Below are positions 16,322 through 26,181 of a stretch of DNA of 35,265 nt, one piece after another. A model generated the notes under the pieces. The model made no database searches. It saw only the letters and a program-made list of their open reading frames with translations, and was not told where the DNA came from. A program made the position numbers and the translations under genes. Source of the stretch: Oribacterium sp. P6A1 (GTDB taxonomy: Bacteria; Bacillota; Clostridia; Lachnospirales; Lachnospiraceae); assembly GCF_000702885.1 (NCBI RefSeq), contig NZ_JNKO01000026.1, positions 1 to 35,265 on the forward strand, read 5' to 3'. Position 1 is the stretch's first letter. The number at the start of each line of letters is the position of its first letter.

Positions 16322-19300
16322 TCACGAAAACCTCAATATTCCCCAGTCACCATAGAATAACATTAATTTGGTATCCGAATCCTCTATATAACCATTACTA
16401 TCAGTCCAGTTTTTATAAGGATAATCAGCTATAGGATGAAGCGAATCCACATGAAAAGTATGTCCTTCTCCGGTTTTGTCAACATTATCTGTATTTCCCC
16501 ATATATGGATGCATTCATTTTCTCCGTCTTCGACTATGCTTATAGTTCCACTGCTAGCAGCCTCTGCCAGCTCATGCATGTTATTATAACCGTCATATCT
16601 GTCAAGATAATAAGCATTAGTAACTGATGCAGAGCCTTCTATTCTGCCGGCAAATGCTCCATGATGCTGCCAAACCGAAGTCCATGGTCTTACATATCCC
16701 ACTGTATAACAGTTATTTATCACTGAACTATCAGAACAAACTCCAGCAAATCCTCCTATGTAATCCTGACCGGCATTGAGTCCGGGTCCCAAAGAAGTTA
16801 TGGAATTAGTCGAGAAGCAATTCTCTATTGTCACAGGATTAACAGATGAACTCTTTACCACTCCGACAAATCCGCCGATAGAACTGCAGTAATTACCGAT
16901 TATATTCCAGCGCCCCGCTATTTCCATATCATCTGTCCTGTCTACCACAGTTCCGCCGGAAGTATGACCGCCGGCATAACAATTTGATATGTTGCCTGTA
17001 CAAGTATGATCACTGATGTTTCCGATGAAACCGCCGACTCCGATACCGGATCCAGATAGATAAGCTGTGGCAAAGCTGTTTTTAATATCCATATGGACCC
17101 CGGCAACCTTTCCTATAAGTCCTCCCAAATCGCCATTATACGCATTGAGAGTTCCATTGCTAATACGACCGGAGTGAGCAAAGACTCCCACACAGTTAAT
17201 GTTCAGAGAACCTTTGTCCATATAACCCAGCGCTCCACCTGCTTCTACATAACCATAAACATCGATTCTTCCATCTATGCTTATATTCTTCATGGTAAGG
17301 TCAGAGCTTGTATAGCCAACGACACCACCACTCTCCATGCGACTCAAAACCGTAGTAGTACCATAAATAATGACGTTTTCCACAGTCAGCTTCGCTCCCG
17401 GATTTCCAACTATAATTCCGGATGCCAGCGTACCTGTCTGTAAATCAGAATTACCCACGGTAGTGTTACTGAAAAACAGATTTTTCACTGTTAATGCAGT
17501 TGTTGTTTTTGCAAACAATCCAGCATTTACTCCACCGTTTATATAGTTAGTGTCCAGATTAAAATTATGCATCGTACGTATCTGTCCATCATACTCAGTG
17601 ATATCCGGATTATATATGGACAGCATCTTTCCTGCACTGCTCAGCTTGTAGTCTTTATACAATTCATACATAGAAGCTGCCGGCAGTTCTGTAAGATAAG
17701 GCTGGGTTTCAGCATTATAAAGGTTTGTACCATAGGTACCATCATCTTCCCAATAAATATCATCAGTCTGTATGGCTTTTGTTATCCTGATTCCAAGACC
17801 GGAAATGGCCGGATTCAGATTCATGAGATGTCGGCTGTTTGATATATATGCTGTATAAGTACCGTCTGCATTCTTTTCTGTCTTTTGGAATAGGCTATTA
17901 GCAGTTATGGAAATATCTGTTGAGGTTTTTATGCCATCAAAAGTCGGACTGATATAAACCGTGAAATTCTCTCCGGCTGTAGGTTCCGTCCAAAAGCTTT
18001 GCATGGTTCCCTTATAATTGGTCCTGTTTCCTGATATATTGTCAACATAAAAGTCCAAAAACTTCTTTCCGCCTCTTTTTACATATACCGCTCTGCCGGT
18101 ATTTACATTAAAGTAATTCTGCCATCCGTCACCTACCTGTATGGCCTGAATAATCACAGCGTCATCATTGTATAGAACTTTATAGTACTCCTTTGCTTTA
18201 CTTAATTCTCCCTCCAATCTTAAATATGTCACATTATAGACAGTAGTTCCCACAAGTTCAGTGCTGTAAGTTTCATTCTCTTTCAGATATACAGAAACCT
18301 TTAATCTATTTCCATTATCCACAGAAACAGGGCTTAACTTTTCAGGCACCATCCAGTCGCCGTAAAATACTGTATGCCCTAAGCCGTTTTGGGATGTATC
18401 CCTGTATGGGAATTCTTCTAATTTCTTATTGAAAGTAATAACATCAACAAACTCATGATAGTCATTTCTAATATGAGACGAATCATGATCTACAAATTCT
18501 ATTCCGGTTATCTCATAGGCTGGTGAGCTTATCGGATCTCCAAAATTCACTAGTTTCAAAGTTGTATCATCATTAAAGTTGTCACCCTGTAGAACATATA
18601 CGTTTTCAAATATAGGTATTTTATCTTTATCATTCTCTAAAGTCCATTTTTTACCATTATAGTTATGTCCTATAAAAGCACCCATTAAATCTGTGCCGGA
18701 GTAAAGCTTACCTTCCGCATAACAGTTACTATATTTCTGAAATTTGTGTTGCATTCTTCCAATAAATCCACCTACCGCACCACTTTTATTTGTTTCATCG
18801 CCTATTGTTGCCTCAGAATGAACCGATGATGTAGTAAAGCATCTTTGAATGAGAGTCTGTTCATTCATATCAGTTCCGATGTACCCTATAAATCCTCCAC
18901 TTGCTATATATCCGCAGACATTATATCCACCAGGTTCTACTATGGTTGTCACCGTCGACAGATCCGAAATACTTATATTCGTCGACAGAGCACTACGACC
19001 AATATAAGTCTCATCCAAACTAACGTGTCCTCCGGCAAAACAGTCTGAAATAGTTGATTGTCTCTTAGGCTGAAATGCTCCAATAAATCCTCCGGCACAA
19101 CGAGATTTTTCTGCATAAACATATGCAGATGCGCCGGAATCATTGATATAATAAGCCCCATACAACGCATATCCTATTAGCCCACCTGCATGAGGGCCAG
19201 TTTTAGGATTTTTATCCTCCGATAATGTTCTTACAAGTGCATTCTTTCCGTAAACATAAACATTATATATTTTAAAGGTACCACCATTACCATTCTCAGA

Positions 19301-22300
19301 CTCTCCACTTCTATCAGTCTCACCTATAAGTCCACCGGCACTTCCATTTTCAGAAACCACAACAGGCTCGATCAGAGTAAGGTTATGAATCTTTTTAGTC
19401 TCTCCGGTAGAGGTCTTTATAAGTCTGAAAAGACCTGCACTTGCATTTTTTTCCGGATCGGTTGAAACAGGATTTTTGTTATAAATAAAAATATTGTTGA
19501 TACTCTTATTATTTCCGTCAAAGTCCAGAATATTTGGATTGTAAATGCCATAAAATGCATTTTCTACCGTCAGGGCTTCAGGATCCGATTCATCTCCTGC
19601 CTCTCTGAAAGGATAAATCAATACAGATGATTTCCCGCTTTCAGTTTTTATGGCATCCAGAAAAGCCCTGTTTGCTGAACCGGCACTGCTTACAGAATCA
19701 TCAGAAGCTTTCCAGTAAAGATCTTTCAACAGCTTAACTTTTGTGTAATCACTGTCAATGTTTGAGACTGTAGTATCCAGATTCTGAAGATGTCTGAAGT
19801 TCATGATCAATGCTGTTTTACTGTACTCAGATGCACTGGCAGGGACTGCCGCTATAGCCTCTGCCGGATTTATATCACTGTAATGTGAATATTCATACTT
19901 TTCGTTTTGAATATATCCTGAACCTGCCGCAAACAGACTATTGGTGATACCTGACATAGGAAGCCTCTTACCAACAGGCTTCGAAAGTTCTGTGATAGCA
20001 TCACTCCTTAATTTAATCCAGTCTACAAATCCCTGCCTTATCGAAATCCTTATATCCTCCCCGTTTACGAAACCATCATAAAACTGAGAAGCAAAACTCA
20101 GTCCCGGTTCTGTAACATCATCTAAGTAGATTCCAAAATACGCCATATCACCGTAAATTACTTTATTATATCTTACGGATTTGATATAAAAAATCTCTGA
20201 CCCGTCATGTTCACCGGAAAGATTTGAAAGAGCTGTTTCTTCCGGTATGGTTTCGACATCATTTATTCCATTATTGAGCATACCCAGATTGATCTGCATA
20301 TATGCTTTCCTACCGCTGGTCATGCCTTCCATCAGAAATGAAGCGACAGTATTAGAATTCAGGCTGTTTAAAGGTAAAGAAAGCACAGCAAGAAGTTTTT
20401 CTTCATTACTGATAAATAATTTAAGGTTATTTGGCTTAGCAAGAGCCCAGTCTCCCCGGTGATCATCAAAGTCTGATTCAGCGCCGCTTAACTGTCTGAT
20501 GGTTTTATATGCATAGGTATTTCCCAGTTCAGCATCCCAGGGATATGCAACTTTATCAGCTGTTCTCAGAATCTCATCACCAGAGGTTTCAAAAATATTT
20601 GTCACTGTACCGGTTCCTGCTGCCGCAATCGACTCATTAAATCCCACACCCTTCAGATAGTAATTATCATTATTGCCATCTTTTCCGGAAGCTGTTCCGC
20701 TTCCCACAAAGCCTCCTTTGATTCCTCCTGTCACAGAATCTATAAGTCCTGTACAGTAGGTGTTTGAAATACGTATCCCGTTACTTTTGCCAATGAACCC
20801 ACCGGCATAAGAAGCGTATACAGAAGCTGTTGCATAGGAATTTGTTACATTGACTGCAACTTCTGCATTACCAATGAAGCCTCCCGCATTGAGGCCTGAG
20901 TTGACATTAAAATTATAAGCTGAAACTTTCTTTTCAGTTCCGTTTCTGTAGCTTGCGCCTCTTGTATGTCCTGAGGCATAAGAACCATCTATGTCATTAT
21001 CCGCTACCGATGCCACAAGGCCTATGAAACCTCCTGCATTGCTTCCTGCAAAAACATATGAAGTACAGTAAGTCTTCTTTATGTCCAGTCCGCCTGATGC
21101 CTTTCCTATTATTCCTCCGGCATTACTGCTTTCTCCCTTGCCCTCTGTTTTTATTTTTTCGCCCAGTACATAGCAGGAAAGCAGTTTCGCTTTCCCACTG
21201 GTGCTTCCTAAAAGTCCTCCGGCATTTTCATTTCCTTCCACAGTAAAAGTGTCATCTCTGATATCGGATGCGCTCAGTTCAGCTTCATTAGAGCATCCGC
21301 CTATGCCTCCGGCATCCCCTGAAGCACTGATTTTATTGTCTGCTCCTGTAAAATGAACATGCTCTGTCCTGAACACACCTGTGATTTTCCCCGCAAATCC
21401 GCCGGCACTTCCACTTTTTGCAGATATATTTGCAGCTTTTCCAAGGATATTACAATTGTTGACACGCATCAGGCTTCCTGTGTTCTGTCCGACAAATCCG
21501 CCCGCATTTCCGCCATTTGAAATAATCTCTATAGCAGAACCTGAATACTGGGAAGATACCTTATCTTGTCCTGTGATATCGCATTCTACTATCTCAAGCA
21601 GGTTATCACTTTTTCCTACAAACCCTCCGGCATCACATCCGTCACCCAGAGAGCAGATTTTGTGACTGTTCATTCTGAGATAACAGTTCGTCAGTTTAGC
21701 CTTGCTAACAGCATGGGCAACAAAGCCCCCTGCATTTCCTGCATCGGTGCTTTTCACAAAATCACTGTTTTCTATTGTAAGATTCTTGATGCTGAAGGTC
21801 TTTGTCCCATCATTTAATGAAGCATAGGAGAAAAGACCTGTATCACCATTCTTTCCTGTGGATGAATATATATTTTTGATGCTGTGACTGTAGCCATCAT
21901 AGCTAACAAGGTCCTCATTAGATACACCATAGTATCCTGCTCCCAAAACTGACCCATCATATTTATAAATCTTCAGGGTTCTGCCGGCGTTATCTGAAAT
22001 ATCTTTTCTTATATCAAAAACAAAGGATCCGTTACCGCTATAAGTGATATCACCTGACTGGAATGCATCCGTTACACTTATCTCTCCTTTTTTTCCTTTA
22101 AGCTCGTCATAGAGACATTTACGCTTCAAGCTGAGATTGGAAATATCAGGGTCAAGATTCTCAAGATGCCTTATGTTCCTGATTTCCGCTCTGCTCCCGT
22201 TAAGGCTCTGAAACAGACTGTTTACTTCAGCTTTTGTGCTTTCAGGAGCTGCCAGCACTGAATCATCCATGATCTCAGCTTCTATTTCAAGCTGCTCGCC

Positions 22301-23353
22301 CGGAATCATATATGGAAAACTGTTATAAAAATGGCCGTTCTTTGAGGTTATGTCATCCAGAGTAAAGGTGAAATATTCTGATTTTAATACTGTTTCATGT
22401 CCCCACTCAGGGTATGACACATTATCGTCACTTACCGAAGGTCCGTTTGCGTTGGAGTATCTTGTCTTAACAGCGGCCCCTGACACAGTTCCAAGGGTTT
22501 TTAAATACATGATCTGTTGGTTTTCGCTGGTAAGTCCCTTTACCTTTAAAAGTATGGTCTGCTGGTCTGTTGAGGTATTATAGGTTTTGTAATTAGGGTT
22601 TTCTATAGTTACCTTTAACTTTGAACCATTGTCAATGTCTACCTTCAGCGGCTTAAAAGTTACTGATGTGATATTATCCTTTTCAGCTGCAGTATAACAG
22701 CCTATGATGGAATCTTCCGTCTCTTTCCTGTAATGAACTCTCTTAGACCTGTCATTAACAGCATCCTTAAGATAAGCATTTCCGCTTTCATATGCTTCAT
22801 CAGCTGTAAACTGATGAATATGAGAGCCGCCAAAAAAGGTGTGAGCTTTTCCCGAATAAAAAACAGCAAGTACAGAAGCTGAATTTACTTCATAAACGAT
22901 AAGGTAATTTCCTTCTTCCTCTATCTCCTTATCTATGGCATAACCGGGAAGCATATACGAAAGAATGAGAGCTTTCGTGCCCCCCTCTTTTCCTGACCCA
23001 TTAGATATGATATAACGATAAACCGAATCTTCATTAACAAAATCAACGCCATCCAGATATCCGGGCTTCGTGTCCAGTTTTGCACCATAATTAGCGCTCA
23101 GATCTGTATCCTTATATTCCTGGTATTTTCTTTCATATTCTCCACTCGCAAAAGAAGCACTGAGATGATTCTGTGCAGCGATGAATATTTCCTTCGCTGT
23201 ATTATCCATCTCAAGTGCCTGAAGATTTCTTATATATCTGCTGACCGCAACAAAAGAAACTCCCGCAAGTATTCCCATGATCGCAATGACGACAAGAATC
23301 TCAGCAAGAGAAAATCCTTTACTGTTGGTTTTTCGTTTTACTGTTTCTATCAT
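16322..23353 (-). CDS. Giant prepilin-like protein with three GLUG-repeat modules
   Basis: 2343 aa. The N-terminus is a class III (type IV prepilin) signal: short basic leader, cleavage after G13 (SKG, then FSLAE), Glu at +5 (E18) and a hydrophobic helix to about 38. After a pilin-like region to about 235 come three tandem modules, about 235-970, 971-1663 and 1664-2343. Each runs: a beta-rich segment, NSLF, RHLxNLxPxIS (near 394, 1186 and 1841), a degenerate IYNPxIxxYDG segment, AGLF-like, then GLUG repeats of the form AGGFIGx(5-10)IxNCYAxG. Roughly 25 GLUG units are seen, in arrays near 545-885, 1340-1560 and 1980-2230; each array ends before a GDW motif. GLUG repeats are known from large surface proteins and probably fold as a beta-helix. 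It is the last intact gene of the pilus operon, 97 nt after the pilW-like gene, with a weak ribosome site. Inferred role: surface-exposed pilus-associated adhesin. Confidence 0.88.
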   Translation of the reverse strand: MIETVKRKTNSKGFSLAEILVVIAIMGILAGVSFVAVSRYIRNLQALEMDNTAKEIFIAAQNHLSASFASGEYERKYQEYKDTDLSANYGAKLDTKPGYLDGVDFVNEDSVYRYIISNGSGKEGGTKALILSYMLPGYAIDKEIEEEGNYLIVYEVNSASVLAVFYSGKAHTFFGGSHIHQFTADEAYESGNAYLKDAVNDRSKRVHYRKETEDSIIGCYTAAEKDNITSVTFKPLKVDIDNGSKLKVTIENPNYKTYNTSTDQQTILLKVKGLTSENQQIMYLKTLGTVSGAAVKTRYSNANGPSVSDDNVSYPEWGHETVLKSEYFTFTLDDITSKNGHFYNSFPYMIPGEQLEIEAEIMDDSVLAAPESTKAEVNSLFQSLNGSRAEIRNIRHLENLDPDISNLSLKRKCLYDELKGKKGEISVTDAFQSGDITYSGNGSFVFDIRKDISDNAGRTLKIYKYDGSVLGAGYYGVSNEDLVSYDGYSHSIKNIYSSTGKNGDTGLFSYASLNDGTKTFSIKNLTIENSDFVKSTDAGNAGGFVAHAVSKAKLTNCYLRMNSHKICSLGDGCDAGGFVGKSDNLLEIVECDITGQDKVSSQYSGSAIEIISNGGNAGGFVGQNTGSLMRVNNCNILGKAANISAKSGSAGGFAGKITGVFRTEHVHFTGADNKISASGDAGGIGGCSNEAELSASDIRDDTFTVEGNENAGGLLGSTSGKAKLLSCYVLGEKIKTEGKGESSNAGGIIGKASGGLDIKKTYCTSYVFAGSNAGGFIGLVASVADNDIDGSYASGHTRGASYRNGTEKKVSAYNFNVNSGLNAGGFIGNAEVAVNVTNSYATASVYASYAGGFIGKSNGIRISNTYCTGLIDSVTGGIKGGFVGSGTASGKDGNNDNYYLKGVGFNESIAAAGTGTVTNIFETSGDEILRTADKVAYPWDAELGNTYAYKTIRQLSGAESDFDDHRGDWALAKPNNLKLFISNEEKLLAVLSLPLNSLNSNTVASFLMEGMTSGRKAYMQINLGMLNNGINDVETIPEETALSNLSGEHDGSEIFYIKSVRYNKVIYGDMAYFGIYLDDVTEPGLSFASQFYDGFVNGEDIRISIRQGFVDWIKLRSDAITELSKPVGKRLPMSGITNSLFAAGSGYIQNEKYEYSHYSDINPAEAIAAVPASASEYSKTALIMNFRHLQNLDTTVSNIDSDYTKVKLLKDLYWKASDDSVSSAGSANRAFLDAIKTESGKSSVLIYPFREAGDESDPEALTVENAFYGIYNPNILDFDGNNKSINNIFIYNKNPVSTDPEKNASAGLFRLIKTSTGETKKIHNLTLIEPVVVSENGSAGGLIGETDRSGESENGNGGTFKIYNVYVYGKNALVRTLSEDKNPKTGPHAGGLIGYALYGAYYINDSGASAYVYAEKSRCAGGFIGAFQPKRQSTISDCFAGGHVSLDETYIGRSALSTNISISDLSTVTTIVEPGGYNVCGYIASGGFIGYIGTDMNEQTLIQRCFTTSSVHSEATIGDETNKSGAVGGFIGRMQHKFQKYSNCYAEGKLYSGTDLMGAFIGHNYNGKKWTLENDKDKIPIFENVYVLQGDNFNDDTTLKLVNFGDPISSPAYEITGIEFVDHDSSHIRNDYHEFVDVITFNKKLEEFPYRDTSQNGLGHTVFYGDWMVPEKLSPVSVDNGNRLKVSVYLKENETYSTELVGTTVYNVTYLRLEGELSKAKEYYKVLYNDDAVIIQAIQVGDGWQNYFNVNTGRAVYVKRGGKKFLDFYVDNISGNRTNYKGTMQSFWTEPTAGENFTVYISPTFDGIKTSTDISITANSLFQKTEKNADGTYTAYISNSRHLMNLNPAISGLGIRITKAIQTDDIYWEDDGTYGTNLYNAETQPYLTELPAASMYELYKDYKLSSAGKMLSIYNPDITEYDGQIRTMHNFNLDTNYINGGVNAGLFAKTTTALTVKNLFFSNTTVGNSDLQTGTLASGIIVGNPGAKLTVENVIIYGTTTVLSRMESGGVVGYTSSDLTMKNISIDGRIDVYGYVEAGGALGYMDKGSLNINCVGVFAHSGRISNGTLNAYNGDLGGLIGKVAGVHMDIKNSFATAYLSGSGIGVGGFIGNISDHTCTGNISNCYAGGHTSGGTVVDRTDDMEIAGRWNIIGNYCSSIGGFVGVVKSSSVNPVTIENCFSTNSITSLGPGLNAGQDYIGGFAGVCSDSSVINNCYTVGYVRPWTSVWQHHGAFAGRIEGSASVTNAYYLDRYDGYNNMHELAEAASSGTISIVEDGENECIHIWGNTDNVDKTGEGHTFHVDSLHPIADYPYKNWTDSNGYIEDSDTKLMLFYGDWGILRFS

Positions 23354-23450
23354 ATTTCATCAAGTCCCGTAATCTGTATTCCTGCATCATGCTGATTTAC
23401 GAAAAGCTTTGAAACTTCTTTACCGGTGAAAGACTATCCATAAGCATTAA

Positions 23451-23987
23451 TCAGGCATTTACAGGAACTATCTTTATGTGTTCGATACCTACAAGTTCGA
23501 TAATCGAATCATTTTCTTTCTTTTTCACAGAGAGATCAATATCAAAATGATCATCATCGTATGTCACGTTCCAATCTGTAAAAATATCTTCTTTTTTCTG
23601 ATATCCTACAAGAGGTTGGGGGGCTGTAAATCCTCCATCCTTTTTATAGCTGATGGCTAAACCTCCGGTTCCTTCAGAAACAGTATTCAGCCTTATGATT
23701 CCTTCCGAAGCATGCTCAAAAGTCAAGGTTCCGCTTTCAACACTGAATGTTTCAGAATCCGGTTTTGCATATATAAGCTTGTCCTTTAAAAGAGTAAGGG
23801 TATTGGCAAGCAGCATCTGAGCCTCTTCATACTCGGTCATCTGCCTGTGAACTCTGGCCATTGTTGTCATTCCTGTAGCCACCATGATACCAACCATAGA
23901 CATGATTATAATCGTAGAAAGAGTCTCTGTAAGCGTAAATCCCCGACTGTCTGTAATTTTTTCAGAAATACTTTTCAGAACAGACAT
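23451..23987 (-). CDS. Minor prepilin, PilW-like
   Basis: 178-aa pseudopilin. Class III signal with 16-residue leader, cleavage at G16 before FTLTE (Glu at +5, E21) and a hydrophobic helix to about 39; then a coil and a short beta-rich C-terminal domain. The start at 23987 is preceded by AAGGAA at 7-8 nt. The frame extends to 24056, but a start there has no ribosome site and gives an oddly long leader. It lies between the PilV-like gene and the giant pilin. Assignment to PilW/PilJ is by length and position only. Confidence 0.8.
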   Translation of the reverse strand: MSVLKSISEKITDSRGFTLTETLSTIIIMSMVGIMVATGMTTMARVHRQMTEYEEAQMLLANTLTLLKDKLIYAKPDSETFSVESGTLTFEHASEGIIRLNTVSEGTGGLAISYKKDGGFTAPQPLVGYQKKEDIFTDWNVTYDDDHFDIDLSVKKKENDSIIELVGIEHIKIVPVNA

Positions 23988-24057
23988 GTTATTTTCCTTC
24001 ATCCCTTTTATTCTCTTTCGCTGTAATGCTTTTATACAATCTTTTTCACTTCTCATA

Positions 24058-24405
24058 TCAATAGCTATATATGATCATTTTATATTCGTCAGAAGACTCG
24101 TTTTTCTCATTACTGTATAGTTTAACGCCATCTGAACTGTCATATTGAGACTTTTCATAAACCGGAGACCTGCTGAAAACTATTTTTCCACCCGAATACT
24201 CTTTCACTTCCGTTCCCCTAACTTCCATCATGGAGTTCCTGGAATAATAGTCTTTTATGGTTTCCCTGCTGGACTTAACTATGTTTTGCGAAGCCATGAC
24301 CATCCCTGCGAAAATAAGCATTGAAACCGCCGCAATAAGTGTGGCAACCAAAACCTCAGATATAGTCTCACCTTTATTTTCAGTCAATTTTTTTAAACAC
24401 CGCAT
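24058..24405 (-). CDS. Minor prepilin, PilV-like, with Glu at +1
   Basis: 115 aa. The leader is MRCLKKLTENKG with cleavage expected after G12, followed by ETISE, so the +5 Glu (E17) is present but the +1 residue is Glu rather than the usual Phe or Met. A hydrophobic helix runs to about 38. GGTAAGG lies just before the ATG. It starts 8 nt after the PilX-like gene. It is probably a PilV/PilI-class minor pilin that helps prime pilus assembly; that role is by analogy. Confidence 0.72.
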   Translation of the reverse strand: MRCLKKLTENKGETISEVLVATLIAAVSMLIFAGMVMASQNIVKSSRETIKDYYSRNSMMEVRGTEVKEYSGGKIVFSRSPVYEKSQYDSSDGVKLYSNEKNESSDEYKMIIYSY

Positions 24406-24413
24406 ATCCTTAC

Positions 24414-25259
24414 CTAAGCTTTTTCTATAATTATAGGCGTAAATGTTAAATCGTACTCCCTTGTAATGGTAGTAGTCTCTTTTTTTTCATCTTCACTTAT
24501 ATTTTCTGTCACTGTACTCTCATGGGGTGTAACTGTTTTGTTACACTGCATCTTTAAAACCATAGAATATTCATTCATTGCAAGTCCGGCCGAGTCTTCC
24601 TGGATATCATTAATCAGCTTTATTGAGAGTTCCCCTGATGGCTTAAGATTTACTGACATTTTTACCTTTAATCCGGAAATATCTTCCGATCCGTTTTTTA
24701 CACTGATTTCCGTATCGCTTACAGTAATTCCCTCTTTGGCCTCATCACTTATATCACTCTCGCTCTTGAACCAGTCCTTACTAAAGGCATCCGGATAAGT
24801 ATCAGAATTCGATTCAGAAGTTTTTTCACCATAATTGGTGATTGAAGAATTTGTAAGCAGATACAAAAGTATATTATCCTCTGATCTTACATCAGAATTT
24901 ATCAACTGTTCACTGCCATTAACCACATGATAAAAAACAGGCTTCTCATAAGTGTAACTTGTTGTAACTTCCTCTTTAGGAACCTCATCTTCAATAGTTG
25001 TTACAGTTGTTTCCTCTATAATAAGTTTTTCTTTGGCTTTTATATGTTCATTTGAAAGCTGTTTCTCTATGAATTTTGCAGCAGATCTTACGGCATAGTA
25101 GTTCTGGTCAGAGGCCTTCATGCCCTCAAGTCTGCCTGCTGTTGTAGTAGCACCAAGGAGTATCATGCTTCCGGTAACCGCGCAGACCACAAAAAACAGG
25201 AGAGCCATCATGAGAGTCGCACCGCTATTTGATTTTAGTTTATTACTTATCGCACCCAT
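24414..25259 (-). CDS. PilX-like minor pilin component
   Basis: 281 aa. N-terminus SNSGATLMMALLFFVVCAV: a PilX_N-like membrane helix (about 14-36) after a Gly, without Glu at +5. The rest (about 60-281) is hydrophilic and rich in Ser, Thr, Glu and Lys, beta-prone and extracellular by inference. AAAGGG precedes the ATG. In other bacteria, proteins of this shape cap minor-pilin complexes together with PilV and PilW, which follow here directly. No sequence family beyond the helix was recognised. Confidence 0.65.
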   Translation of the reverse strand: MGAISNKLKSNSGATLMMALLFFVVCAVTGSMILLGATTTAGRLEGMKASDQNYYAVRSAAKFIEKQLSNEHIKAKEKLIIEETTVTTIEDEVPKEEVTTSYTYEKPVFYHVVNGSEQLINSDVRSEDNILLYLLTNSSITNYGEKTSESNSDTYPDAFSKDWFKSESDISDEAKEGITVSDTEISVKNGSEDISGLKVKMSVNLKPSGELSIKLINDIQEDSAGLAMNEYSMVLKMQCNKTVTPHESTVTENISEDEKKETTTITREYDLTFTPIIIEKA

Positions 25260-25433
25260 TTCGACCCTTTACACTCAAAAGCTAAAATGCAGAGTAAAAA
25301 ATCCGCAGATTTCTATTCATCTCCCATTAATGCATCTTTAATCCATAATGCTGACATACAGATTAATCTAATCGGCTCAAGTACCATGTCTCCCGTTATG
25401 TATTCCCGGCAGATCATTTTATCTCCGGATACA

Positions 25434-26129
25434 TCATCCGTTTTCCGCCGCTATTGATTCAGCGATAGTCTCCAGTGTATTTCTTTCCAGCTTGGAGAAA
25501 TCCGCTCCTGCCAGTCCAACATACTCATTCTTCTTTTTTGATTCTCCCATGATGAGTCCCGATGTGGTCTTTGCTCCGATCAGAGTCTCATAAAATGTCA
25601 CCGTCAGATTGCACCTTATCGGACTGTTCAGCACGCTTACAAAATTTTCGGTGGATTTGCTCACGGCAGAAACATTGACATCCTTTATCATGCAGCGGTA
25701 ACGGCTGTCATGAACCATCTGGATGATCTTTCTGCAGATCCGGTAATCCAATGCGGTAAAGCTGATTTTAATGTTTCTGCGGACAGTATTGTCCTCTGCC
25801 ACCGGAACCTCAAAGCCGTAGTTATAAGTTTCCGCAAGCGGAACAAAAATGGTGTTCAGAAACGCCGCCTCCGCCTTGAAATTGTCATAGGTCGAAACAA
25901 CACCTATCATGTTTTCCTGATTTTCGCTTACCTCTTCCTTCATGGACTGGATAAGCAGGGCTTTGTTCTTTTCGACCTCCAACTGTTCCTCTATCATAGA
26001 AGTATCTGCCGCCTCTATCCTGTCTCTTACAGGTATACGGATAAATCTGTAGTATACAAGTCCCAACAGCAGAACCACCAATATGAGCAGAAATACTTTT
26101 TCGATTTTTGTGAATGACCTGTTAAGCAT
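25434..26129 (-). CDS. pilO: Pilus inner-membrane alignment protein, PilO-like
   Basis: 231 aa. Short cytoplasmic N-terminus, one membrane helix (about 12-27), a coiled coil (about 35-75) and a small alpha/beta (ferredoxin-like) domain, the PilO layout. Position right after PilN and before the pilins supports this. AAGGAG precedes the ATG. Sequence similarity to Gram-negative PilO is low, so the name rests on architecture and order. Confidence 0.75.
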   Translation of the reverse strand: MLNRSFTKIEKVFLLILVVLLLGLVYYRFIRIPVRDRIEAADTSMIEEQLEVEKNKALLIQSMKEEVSENQENMIGVVSTYDNFKAEAAFLNTIFVPLAETYNYGFEVPVAEDNTVRRNIKISFTALDYRICRKIIQMVHDSRYRCMIKDVNVSAVSKSTENFVSVLNSPIRCNLTVTFYETLIGAKTTSGLIMGESKKKNEYVGLAGADFSKLERNTLETIAESIAAENG

Positions 26130-26181
26130 ATTTCCTACTCCTTAAACAACTAAATAATCACATCGATGTTAATGTCTTTCC

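Noticed and set aside
16322-23353. Giant gene as two genes joined by chance
   Set aside because: One uninterrupted frame of 2343 codons with repeat modules throughout, no internal stop and no strong internal ribosome site noticed; only the pilin-to-repeat junction stays worth checking.
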